From an uncultured Brachyspira sp. (GTDB taxonomy: Bacteria; Spirochaetota; Brachyspiria; Brachyspirales; Brachyspiraceae), in NCBI RefSeq assembly GCF_949287625.1, contig NZ_CASEGO010000078.1:1-14238 (forward strand): 14,238 nucleotides of DNA. Direction: 5' to 3'. Positions within the stretch are counted from its first letter, which is position 1; the number at the start of each line of letters is the position of its first letter. Below, piece by piece: positions 1-7,770 of the stretch. A program made the translations under genes and the position numbers. Below the pieces are notes generated by a model. That model had not been told where the DNA came from. It saw only the letters and a list, made by a program, of their open reading frames with translations, and ran no database searches.

Positions 1-46
1 ACTATCAATAGCATTAGCAGAGAATTTTCATCTGTTTGAAAATTGA
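1..46 (+). other. Possible 3' end of a CDS entering from the left
   Basis: The second frame is open from the edge to a TGA at 44-46 and reads LSIALAENFHLFEN, which looks like a helical C-terminus. The first frame is also open, reading TINSISREFSSV to a TGA at 37-39, so the frame is not certain. The fragment is too short to name. If the second frame is right, its stop codon overlaps the start of the promoter-like repeat at 43. Confidence 0.25.
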
Positions 47-94
47 CAAACTATATTTGTTTAGGTATATACTAAAAATTTTTAAGTTTGTCAA
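43..94. promoter_or_regulatory. Two facing promoter-like sequences sharing one -10 box
   Basis: On the plus strand TTGACA (43-48) lies 17 bp before TATATA (66-71). On the minus strand TTGACA (94-89) lies 17 bp before the same palindromic TATATA. The outer arms form a perfect 10-bp inverted repeat, TTGACAAACT at 43-52 and AGTTTGTCAA at 85-94. Each half has a close relative elsewhere in the window: the plus half at 319-347 and 9372-9400, the minus half at 9653-9681. The -35 and -10 boxes and spacing are seen directly; promoter activity is inferred. No gene lies directly downstream on the plus strand before hemH at 597. Confidence 0.5.
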
Positions 95-104
95 CCGAGC
101 TCTC

Positions 105-175
105 CCTCATCTTCGTTCGGGACGCACGGTATTGTTTATTCTTATCAAATGTAAACGCGACCGAACGAAGTGAGG
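105..175. repeat. GC-rich inverted repeat (long-loop hairpin)
   Basis: The arm at 105-120 (CCTCATCTTCGTTCGG) pairs with 161-175 (CCGAACGAAGTGAGG) over 15 bp, with a single bulged T at 110 and a loop of about 40 nt. The block from about 95 to 200 is much richer in G+C than the flanking sequence. The heptamer CGAAGTG occurs twice on its right side (around 166 and 184). It has no T-tract directly after the stem, so it is not a typical intrinsic terminator. It is probably a dispersed intergenic repeat, which is inferred. Confidence 0.5.
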
Positions 176-200
176 AAGTACCCGAAGTGGTATGCGGCTG

Positions 201-530
201 ATTACCTATTATTATACCAAATAAGTAATTTGCTATACATATAAAACATATTTTGTTGATTAATAAAAATATATTATGTTACAAATAAACTATAATGACA
301 TTTATAAATAACTAAAATTTGACAAAATATAATTGTTTAGGTATATAATAAAAAAATAAAAATAACCTTAATAAACTTTATACGATTGGTATTGATCTAA
401 ACATTACTATTTCAAATATAAACATATTTTTACTATATTTTTAACAACTGATAGATTTTATATTCAAATCTTCCTGAATATTATTTATTATTATGTGTTT
501 AATATATTTTATAGCTGATAAAATATTATT
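201..530. other. Gene-free AT-rich stretch
   Basis: I see no credible coding frame here. Apart from the promoter-like repeat at 319-347, the stretch holds only AT-rich sequence and a weak 6-bp hairpin (AGATTT 453-458 with AAATCT 466-471). Nothing obvious is transcribed from the repeat before the hemH promoter, so a short untranslated RNA cannot be excluded. Confidence 0.5.
319..347 (+). promoter_or_regulatory. Promoter-like repeat, copy 2
   Basis: TTGACA (319-324) is followed after 17 bp by TATATA (342-347). It matches the plus-strand half of the element at 43-71 at 27 of 29 positions. The stretch TTGTTTAGGTATATA, which includes most of the spacer, is fully conserved. It points toward hemH but lies about 250 bp from its start codon. 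Confidence 0.5.
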
Positions 531-536
531 TTAAAT

Positions 537-565
537 TTGACTAATAATTAAATATATATTATATT
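537..565 (+). promoter_or_regulatory. Probable hemH promoter
   Basis: TTGACT (537-542) and TATATT (560-565) are separated by 17 bp. A start site near 572 would give a leader of about 25 nt. The Shine-Dalgarno sequence AAGGA follows (586-590), 6 nt before the ATG at 597. The surrounding AT-richness makes chance -10 matches common. Confidence 0.5.
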
Positions 566-596
566 AATTAGTAATAATTATTAATAAGGATATATT

Positions 597-1583
597 ATGA
601 ACAATGATAAAAAAGAAACAGTTATACTTTTTAATATGGGAGGAGCTAACAGCATAAAAGAAGTGGATACATTTTTAATCAATATGTTTAATGATTATCA
701 TATATTAAATATAAAAAATAGTTTTATGAGAAGCATTATAGCGAAAAAGATAGTAAATAAGATTAAGCCTAATGTAGTAAAACACTATGAAGCAATAGGC
801 GGAAAATCCCCAATAAATGAATATACAGAAATGTTAGTTAATAAACTTAATGAATTGTACAGCTCAAAAGATTATAAATATGTGATGAATTACAATAGTC
901 CTACAGCTTATGATGTATTAAAAGAATTAAAACATAATAATGTTACAGAAATTACATTATTCAGCATGTATCCTCAGTATTCAGAAGTTACTGTAAAATC
1001 ATCATTAGAAAGTATTTATAAAGCTATGAAAAAATTAAAATATAATCCAAAAATAAATATAATAGACAGATACTATGACAATGAATATTATAATAATTCT
1101 ATAGTTAAATTAATAAAAGACTGTATAAAAGATAAAAACAGTGAAGAATATATATTAATATTTTCAGCACATTCTATACCTAAAATGTATATTGATAAAG
1201 GAGATCCTTATAGATATGAATGCAATTGCAATGCAGAAATATTAAAAGAGAAACTTTATAAAGAAGGATTACATTTTAAAGATATTGTACTTTCTTATCA
1301 GTCAAAAATAGGAAAATTAGAATGGCTTTCCCCTACAACAATAGACATGGTAAAAAAATACAGAGGAGAAAAATTAATAATATACCCTTTGGCATTTACT
1401 ATAGACAATTCCGAGACAATTTATGAGATAGATATAGAATATAGAAAAGAAGCATTAAATAAATATGATATCAAAGATTTTATATTATGCCCTTGTTTAA
1501 ATGACAGCATATATTTTGCAAAAACTATTATTGAATTATCAAAAATGAATAAAGAAATTAATATATATGATAAAATTGTTTAA
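597..1583 (+). CDS. hemH: Ferrochelatase
   Basis: This 328-residue cytoplasmic enzyme should insert Fe2+ into a porphyrin (protoporphyrin IX or coproporphyrin III; the sequence does not decide which). Visible family signatures are the N-terminal VILFNMGGANSIKEV, the IGGKSP motif near residue 67, FSAHSIP (189-195) with the catalytic His192, SYQSKIGKLEWLSPTT (233-248), and SETIYEID (272-279) with the catalytic Glu273. The His-Glu spacing of 81 equals that of the Bacillus subtilis enzyme (His183/Glu264). The ATG has a good AAGGA site. There is no signal peptide. It stands alone with its own promoter, and no other haem gene is nearby, so porphyrin may be imported or made elsewhere. Two Cys-x-Cys pairs (209/211 and 298/300) could ligate a [2Fe-2S] cluster as in some bacterial ferrochelatases; this is inferred. 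Confidence 0.93.
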   Translation: MNNDKKETVILFNMGGANSIKEVDTFLINMFNDYHILNIKNSFMRSIIAKKIVNKIKPNVVKHYEAIGGKSPINEYTEMLVNKLNELYSSKDYKYVMNYNSPTAYDVLKELKHNNVTEITLFSMYPQYSEVTVKSSLESIYKAMKKLKYNPKINIIDRYYDNEYYNNSIVKLIKDCIKDKNSEEYILIFSAHSIPKMYIDKGDPYRYECNCNAEILKEKLYKEGLHFKDIVLSYQSKIGKLEWLSPTTIDMVKKYRGEKLIIYPLAFTIDNSETIYEIDIEYRKEALNKYDIKDFILCPCLNDSIYFAKTIIELSKMNKEINIYDKIV

Positions 1584-1692
1584 TAACGCAGCACTTTTTT
1601 ATATTTTTTTAGTTTTATATAATGATATGTAATTTTATGGTAAATAAAAAATATTAGAGTACAATATGTATAAAATATTTTTACTTTTATAG

Positions 1693-1720
1693 TTTACTTT
1701 TAAATTATATATGATATAAC
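1693..1720 (+). promoter_or_regulatory. Candidate promoter of the alpha-2-macroglobulin gene
   Basis: TTTACT (1693-1698) lies 16 bp before TATAAC (1715-1720). A TG dinucleotide at 1712-1713 makes an extended -10. The predicted start near 1727 gives a leader of about 30 nt before the ATG at 1758. It lies in the 174-bp gap after hemH, where I see no strong terminator, so some read-through from hemH is possible. Confidence 0.4.
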
Positions 1721-1757
1721 TTTATAAAATCAAAAATATAGTTTGTCGGAGAAGTTT

Positions 1758-4700
1758 ATGTTAAATATGTTAAAATTGAAAACTATTTATTATGCTGGTA
1801 TTATGTTATTTATAATGGGGGTAAGTATGTTTGCTGCTGTTGCTATTGATAGAACTAGTCCAATAGGAGAAAATACAAGCAGATATAACTATGAAGCAAT
1901 AACTGTAACATTCAATCAGCAGATGGTTGCTTTGCAGTCTATAAAAGAAGTAACTAATGAATATTTCAGTTTTAATGTAGATGTTAAAGGTACTTATAGA
2001 TGGCTTTCTATTAATACTTTAGCTTTTTATCCTAGTGAGCCTTTGCCTGATAATACTGCTATTGAAGTTACGCTTAAAAAGGGAATAAAAAGCGAACTTA
2101 CGGGAGAAGTATTAGAAAATGATTATACTTGGAGTTTTAATACTTTAAGACCTATAATGCAGAAAAGCTCGCCTTATGACAGACAGTCAGATTTGGCTAC
2201 TGATGTTAATATAGTTGTTTATTATAATATGCCTATATATCTTGAAAGTGCCAAAGAAAATATAGAATTAATTTCAAGCAATACCTACAGAAATATAGAT
2301 TTTGATGTAAGATATGCAAGACTAGAAGATTTAAGAGAATGGGAAACTAATGAATACAAACTTGAACAGGTACTAGTTATAAAGCCTAAAACGGTTTTGG
2401 ATAAGAACGATAAAATAACAGTACATATAGAAAAAGGGCTTGCTGCTATTAATGGAAATTTGGGAACAGCAGATAATGACAGTTTTACTTTTTCTACACA
2501 TGATGAATTCTATTTCAATGGAAACAGTGAGCAGACAGTAACAGCATCATACTCTCCAGAAGCTCCTAGAATTAATTTTTCTACAAGAGTTGAATGGGCT
2601 GACTTAATAAGAAATATTGAAATCACTCCAGCAATTCAGCTTCCTACAGAAGAGGATATTCAAGAGAACTCTTGGAGCTCTAAAAGTTTTTCGCTTTATT
2701 CACTAAGATTTAATCCTAATGTTACATACAACATAAAAATAAACGGAAGTCTTAAAGATGCTTACGGTCAAACTTTAGGAAAAGAACAAAATATTACATT
2801 AAATGTTACAGACTATAATCCAAGCCTTTCTATACCTTCTGGAATGGGAGTTGTTGAATCTTATGAAGGAATAAAACTTCCAGTACAGGTAATGAATCCT
2901 AATACTATTAATATACAAAGCAGATATGTTGATAAAGAAAATATCATACCATTTTTATTTGTAAATAGGGAAGTATACAGATATGATGAAAGTGCAGAGT
3001 TTAGAAATTATACAAATCAATATAAAAACTTATTAGGGTATAATAACACTACACAATACACTCCAGATGTTGAAAGAAACAGATACATCACAACAGCACT
3101 TTATTTAACTAATTATATGAATAATAAACAGTACGGACTTTTATCAATAGAGTTTAAAAGTAAGACTGGATATCAAAGTCAGTATGATTATTCATCATCT
3201 TCACAGATACAAATTACATCTATGGGAGTAACAGGAAAATTCTCAGGAGATTCAAATACAATATTCGTAACAGATTTAAAAACGGGAATGCCTATTGAAG
3301 GAGCTACTGTAGAAATAAGAGATGACTTTAACAGAGTATTAGAAAAAGCTGATACTGATGAAAACGGAATAGCTACTACTAAAGGATTCAGAGCTTTAGG
3401 AATAAGCAGAGTAAGCAGATGGTCATCACCAAGACAATGGGCTATAGTTACAAAAGGCGATGATGTATCTTTCATAAATAGTGATTGGGGTACAGGCGTT
3501 TCACCTTGGAGAATGGATATAAGCTATAATGATGCTCCTCCTACTAAAGATTATAACGGCTCTATGTTTACAGAAAGAGGTATTTATAAAGCAGGAGAAG
3601 AGGTACATATAAAAGGTGTTATAAGAGAAAATAGAATAGGAAGCTGGCAGATACCTAATGATTTAAAAAACGGAACATTTACAATCAACAATTCAAGAGG
3701 CGAAGAGATACATAAAGGAACAATTACTTTAAATGAATACGGTTCTTATTTGATAGATTTCACACTTCCAGCCGATTCTCCTACAGGTTATTATAATGTA
3801 AATGCAGTATTTCAAAATGAGTCCAATAATGACAGAGAAGAAAATACTTCATACAGTTTATCGCAAAGTTTCAGAGTAGAAGAGTTTAAACCTTTAGAAT
3901 ATGAAAGCAGATTATGGGTTGAAGATAAAAATTATTATTTAGGCGATACTATGCCTATAAAAATGTCTGGCTGGTATTTATTCGGCGAGCCTATGATATC
4001 TAATCAGGTAGATTATAATATATCTATGAATGAAACTTTCTTTACTCCTCCTAATAATGCAGGATTCAGATTTACAAAATTAAGCTGGTTTGAAGATGAG
4101 TATTATAATGATTATTATTCTATGATAGCAAACGGTACAGCTTCATTAGATGAAAACGGAGAATATGCTTATGCTCCTACTGTAGATGCAAGCCGTTCAA
4201 TACATGCAGCTTATGTTACTATAGAGTCAACCGTATCAGGTGAGGATTCTCAAAGAGTAAGCACAACTAAAAGCGTATTAGTTCATGGAAGCGATTATTA
4301 TATAGGTATAAAAAGACAAGGCTATTTCTTAGAAACTGATAAACCTACACAATTAGAGTTTATAGCAGCAGACCCAGAAGGCAACAGACTTGAAGGCAAA
4401 AAAATAGAAGTACAGGTTATAAGAAGACATTGGGAATCTGTAAGAAAGGCTATAACAGGCGGAAGATTTGAATGGGAATCTAAACAAATTGATGATGTTG
4501 TTGAAACTGCCACAGTTGCAACAGCTAAAGACCCTGTTGCTTTTAGTTTTACTCCTACAAACTCCGGACTTTATATAGTATTGGCAAGAGCAAAAGATTC
4601 TAAAAACAGAGAAGTTGCTTCTGATGAATATATGTATGTTATAGGTAAAGATTATGCTCCTTGGGCTATGTTTGATGATGATTTGCTAGAGCTTATAACA

Positions 4701-7508
4701 GAAAAAGAAGAGTATAAACCTTATGAAACAGCTAGAATAATGGTAAAATCTCCTTATGAATCTGCCACTGCTTTGGTAACAGTTGAAAGAGAATATGTAA
4801 TAGATTCTTTTGTAACAAATATAGAAGGCTCTACTGCTTTAATAGAAGTACCTATAAAACCAGAATATTTGCCTAATGTTTATGTAGGTGTTTCACTTGT
4901 TAAAGGAAGAGTTGAAAATGAGGCTTATACTAATTATGCAACTGATGAAGGTAAGCCGTCATTTAAAATAGGTTATGCAGGACTTTCAGTTTCTCCGCGT
5001 GAAAAAGAGCTTAATGTAAAAATAACAAAATCTGCTGACAGCTTAGAACCACGCGATGAAATGACAGTTGATTTGTATGTTGAAACAAAAGAAAGCAAAC
5101 CTATGGAAACAGAGATAATGTTAAGCGTTGTTGATGTGGGAGTATTAAATTTAATAGGATATAAAACTCCTAATTGGTTTAATACATTCTATGGAAAAAG
5201 ACCTTTGAGTGTTGCAAGTGCCGATACAAGAATACATTTGATAGGTCAGCGTAACTATGGAGAAAAAGGAGACATACCGGGCGGAGACGGTATGAGAGCT
5301 AATGCTTCACTGATGGATAAAGCTGAAGCTATGGGTATGGACGTATTCAGCATAAGAAAAAATTTCCTTACTACTGCTTTCTATCAAGGAAGAGTAAAAA
5401 CTGATGCTGAGGGTAAAGCTACAGTTACATTTAATTTACCAGATAATATTACATCATTTAGAATAATGGCTTCTGCTATAAATAAAGACGGTTATTTCGG
5501 TGCTTCTGATGATGTTGTTGTAGTTAAGAAAAATATTATGCTTATGCCTACACTTCCAGAGTTTGCTTATGTTGAAGATAAATTAAAAGCTGGCACTTTG
5601 GTTTACAACTATTCTGATAAAGATTTGGAAATAGAAATTCAGGCTGCTGCTTCTAATGCTATGATAGAAAATGATGTTCAAAAAATAACAGTTCCTAAAG
5701 GCGGAAATGCTGATGTTAGATTTGATATTATAGCTACAAACAGAGGAGAGGCTAAAGTTACAATACTTGCTAAAGGCGGAGAATATACTGATGCTGTAGA
5801 GAAATCATTTGAAGTTAATGTACCTATGACTACAGAATCTGTTGCAGTATTCTCAAGCACTACAAACAACAATACCGACTTGATGATAAGAGTACCTAAT
5901 ATTACAGAAGCGTATAAAGGTGCTGGAAGTTTGGAAGTTTATATGTCTCCTAGTGCATTCAGTGAGCTTTCTGGAGGAATTAATTATCTTATTAATTATC
6001 CTTATCTTTGTTTAGAACAGCAGTTATCAAGAGTTTATCCTATAATAACAAGCAAAAGATTATTAGTAGACATGAAACTTACTGATATAGCAGAGGCAGA
6101 ATTAGATAAAACAGTAACTGATTTCTTGAAAACTATGCCGACATATCAAAGTCTTAATGGAGGATTCTCATACTGGCCTAGCAAAACTTGGATATCTCCT
6201 TGGCTTACTGCTTATGCTGCTGATGCTATGATTAAGGCTAAAAAAGAGGGATACACTATTGATGAAAACTCTTTACAGTTGGCATTAGAATACATAAACA
6301 ATTATGCTAAAAGCGGAAATGCTGAAAAACCTAGCTTCTGGAATGATGAATACATTAATTTATCTTCTATAGCCTACATTGCGGCAGTTCTTGCTGAAGG
6401 CGGATACAATTCTAATGATGTAAAAGCTATAATAGACAGAATATACCCAGAAGTTAATAATATACCTTTCTACGGACAGGTTCAGTTAATGAGAGCAATG
6501 TATTATAACAAATACGATAATAATGCATTTACTAATGTAAGACAGTATATACTCAATACTATTAAAGAAGACCCTACTACTGCTCATTATGAACTTGAAG
6601 GAAGATATGCTAATCTTTATTGGATACACTCTTCATCAGTAAGAGATACTTCTGTTGCTTTATATGCATTGATAGAAACAGGATATGACAATGCTGTTAA
6701 TGAAAAAGTGGTTCGCTGGCTTGTTCAGTCAAGAAAAAACGGAAGATATTTAAATACTCAGGATAATGTTTCAGTATTTGCTGCTATGAATATGTATTAT
6801 AAAAAATATGAAAATGTTAGTCCTAATTTCAAAGCAGAGTTTATATATCAGGGACAAACTTTACTTGCAGAAACATTCAGTTCCAGAACTCAGCCTAGCC
6901 TAACAAAAAATTATGCTTTAGATGAGTTTATGAATGACAGATTAAGCAATTTAAATACTAGAAGTGCTTTAGCAAATATTAAAAGAAATGGAGACGGCAG
7001 ACTTTATTACGGAGTAAGACTTACTTATGCACCTCGTGATTTGGCTGTTAATAGAGATGCTGGAATAAAAGTTGTAAGAGAGTATCAAACTAAAGACGGA
7101 AAAGTATTAGACCTTACAAAAGATAAATTCAAACAAGGCGAAGAATATGTTGTTGTAGTGAAAGTTACAGTTCCTTATGAGAGACATTTTGTAGTAGTTG
7201 ACACTCCTATTGCTTCTGGTATGAGAATATTAAACTCTTCATTTGCTACAGAAAGAAGCGAAGTTAAAAACATTACTGGCAATCAAGATACAAGCTGGTG
7301 GGGCGGATTTAATCATACTGAAAACTACAATGATAAAATATTGTTATTTGCCGATATTCTTGATAAGGGAGAGCATGTATACAAATATGTAGTTAGAGCA
7401 GCCACACCTGGTGAATATTTGCTTCCTGCTACTAAAGCTGAAGAGATGTATAACCCAGAAGTATTTGGTTATGACGGACAGTATAAAGTTGTTATAGAGG
7501 CTAAATAA
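1758..7508 (+). CDS. Bacterial alpha-2-macroglobulin with thioester
   Basis: This 1916-residue exported protein probably traps proteases. When the bait is cut, the thioester would link covalently to the attacker. An N-terminal signal (n-region lysines, a hydrophobic stretch, AVA near residue 30) has no lipobox cysteine. Order: two N-terminal Ig-like/MG regions; MG2 with FTERGIYKAGEEVHIKGVIR from residue 604; a Gly-rich probable bait near 1165-1195; the A2M domain (RKNF at 1200, LPDNITSFRIMA after it); the thioester domain with CLEQ at 1418-1421 and GGFSYWP at 1468-1474; and a C-terminal receptor-like domain ending near MYNPEVFG (from 1897). Tyrosines at 1414 and 1416 sit where the 'tyrosine lock' of Salmonella A2M is. 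Cys1418 is the only cysteine. I chose the ATG at 1758 because GGAG at 1748-1751 is 6 nt upstream; an upstream TTG at 1743 would place that site inside the gene. No pbpC partner is adjacent. Confidence 0.93.
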   Translation: MLNMLKLKTIYYAGIMLFIMGVSMFAAVAIDRTSPIGENTSRYNYEAITVTFNQQMVALQSIKEVTNEYFSFNVDVKGTYRWLSINTLAFYPSEPLPDNTAIEVTLKKGIKSELTGEVLENDYTWSFNTLRPIMQKSSPYDRQSDLATDVNIVVYYNMPIYLESAKENIELISSNTYRNIDFDVRYARLEDLREWETNEYKLEQVLVIKPKTVLDKNDKITVHIEKGLAAINGNLGTADNDSFTFSTHDEFYFNGNSEQTVTASYSPEAPRINFSTRVEWADLIRNIEITPAIQLPTEEDIQENSWSSKSFSLYSLRFNPNVTYNIKINGSLKDAYGQTLGKEQNITLNVTDYNPSLSIPSGMGVVESYEGIKLPVQVMNPNTINIQSRYVDKENIIPFLFVNREVYRYDESAEFRNYTNQYKNLLGYNNTTQYTPDVERNRYITTALYLTNYMNNKQYGLLSIEFKSKTGYQSQYDYSSSSQIQITSMGVTGKFSGDSNTIFVTDLKTGMPIEGATVEIRDDFNRVLEKADTDENGIATTKGFRALGISRVSRWSSPRQWAIVTKGDDVSFINSDWGTGVSPWRMDISYNDAPPTKDYNGSMFTERGIYKAGEEVHIKGVIRENRIGSWQIPNDLKNGTFTINNSRGEEIHKGTITLNEYGSYLIDFTLPADSPTGYYNVNAVFQNESNNDREENTSYSLSQSFRVEEFKPLEYESRLWVEDKNYYLGDTMPIKMSGWYLFGEPMISNQVDYNISMNETFFTPPNNAGFRFTKLSWFEDEYYNDYYSMIANGTASLDENGEYAYAPTVDASRSIHAAYVTIESTVSGEDSQRVSTTKSVLVHGSDYYIGIKRQGYFLETDKPTQLEFIAADPEGNRLEGKKIEVQVIRRHWESVRKAITGGRFEWESKQIDDVVETATVATAKDPVAFSFTPTNSGLYIVLARAKDSKNREVASDEYMYVIGKDYAPWAMFDDDLLELITEKEEYKPYETARIMVKSPYESATALVTVEREYVIDSFVTNIEGSTALIEVPIKPEYLPNVYVGVSLVKGRVENEAYTNYATDEGKPSFKIGYAGLSVSPREKELNVKITKSADSLEPRDEMTVDLYVETKESKPMETEIMLSVVDVGVLNLIGYKTPNWFNTFYGKRPLSVASADTRIHLIGQRNYGEKGDIPGGDGMRANASLMDKAEAMGMDVFSIRKNFLTTAFYQGRVKTDAEGKATVTFNLPDNITSFRIMASAINKDGYFGASDDVVVVKKNIMLMPTLPEFAYVEDKLKAGTLVYNYSDKDLEIEIQAAASNAMIENDVQKITVPKGGNADVRFDIIATNRGEAKVTILAKGGEYTDAVEKSFEVNVPMTTESVAVFSSTTNNNTDLMIRVPNITEAYKGAGSLEVYMSPSAFSELSGGINYLINYPYLCLEQQLSRVYPIITSKRLLVDMKLTDIAEAELDKTVTDFLKTMPTYQSLNGGFSYWPSKTWISPWLTAYAADAMIKAKKEGYTIDENSLQLALEYINNYAKSGNAEKPSFWNDEYINLSSIAYIAAVLAEGGYNSNDVKAIIDRIYPEVNNIPFYGQVQLMRAMYYNKYDNNAFTNVRQYILNTIKEDPTTAHYELEGRYANLYWIHSSSVRDTSVALYALIETGYDNAVNEKVVRWLVQSRKNGRYLNTQDNVSVFAAMNMYYKKYENVSPNFKAEFIYQGQTLLAETFSSRTQPSLTKNYALDEFMNDRLSNLNTRSALANIKRNGDGRLYYGVRLTYAPRDLAVNRDAGIKVVREYQTKDGKVLDLTKDKFKQGEEYVVVVKVTVPYERHFVVVDTPIASGMRILNSSFATERSEVKNITGNQDTSWWGGFNHTENYNDKILLFADILDKGEHVYKYVVRAATPGEYLLPATKAEEMYNPEVFGYDGQYKVVIEAK

Positions 7509-7540
7509 TTTAATATCTTAAATTTTATAATAGATTTTTT

Positions 7541-7576
7541 AAGGGCGGTATCTTTTTTAAGGTATCGCCTTTTTTA
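7541..7576 (+). terminator. Intrinsic terminator after the alpha-2-macroglobulin gene
   Basis: The left arm at 7541-7552 (AAGGGCGGTATC) pairs with 7561-7571 (GGTATCGCCTT) over about 11 bp, with two G-T wobbles and one bulged G. The loop is 8 nt and the stem runs into a T6 tract (7570-7575). It starts 32 bp after the stop codon. Confidence 0.85.
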
Positions 7577-7677
7577 TTATTTAAATAATAATAATTTACA
7601 AAATTCTATAATTTAGGAATTATATATTGTTTATTTTAAAATATAGTAATTTAAACTAAATAATAGTATTTCATTTT

Positions 7678-7715
7678 TTAATAAAATATATTTAGAAGTA
7701 AATATATTTTATTAA
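7678..7715. repeat. 17-bp perfect AT palindrome upstream of the 5'-nucleotidase gene
   Basis: TTAATAAAATATATTTA (7678-7694) is exactly complementary to 7699-7715, with a GAAG loop. T6 follows at 7716-7721. Even at this base composition a 17-bp perfect match is unlikely by chance. It could be an operator, an mRNA hairpin or an AT-rich terminator. It sits about 55 bp before the start codon and just upstream of the candidate promoter. Confidence 0.6.
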
Positions 7716-7722
7716 TTTTTTA

Positions 7723-7752
7723 TATACAATATTTATTAAATAATACTATAAT
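7723..7752 (+). promoter_or_regulatory. Weak candidate promoter of the 5'-nucleotidase gene
   Basis: TATAAT (7747-7752) is a consensus -10, but the -35 (TATACA, 7723-7728, 18 bp away) matches poorly. The start site would fall near 7759, leaving only about 12 nt before the ATG at 7771. The real promoter may lie farther upstream. Confidence 0.3.
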
Positions 7753-7770
7753 TAACAATGGGATAATTTT

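Noticed and set aside
95..200. Insertion sequence or transposon end
   Set aside because: No transposase frame, no terminal repeat pair around a gene and no clear target duplication; the inverted repeat only supports a hairpin.
1743..1757. TTG start adding five residues to the alpha-2-macroglobulin
   Set aside because: The Shine-Dalgarno GGAG would be inside the gene; the ATG at 1758 is 6 nt after it and starts a normal signal peptide.
3188..3475. 95-codon minus-strand open frame inside the alpha-2-macroglobulin gene
   Set aside because: It is antisense to a well-supported coding region, has no recognisable domain, and is a by-product of plus-strand codon use. The same holds for the frames at 4322-4513, 5678-5872, 8217-8438, 8802-8987, 10442-10645, 11050-11232 and 13556-13753.
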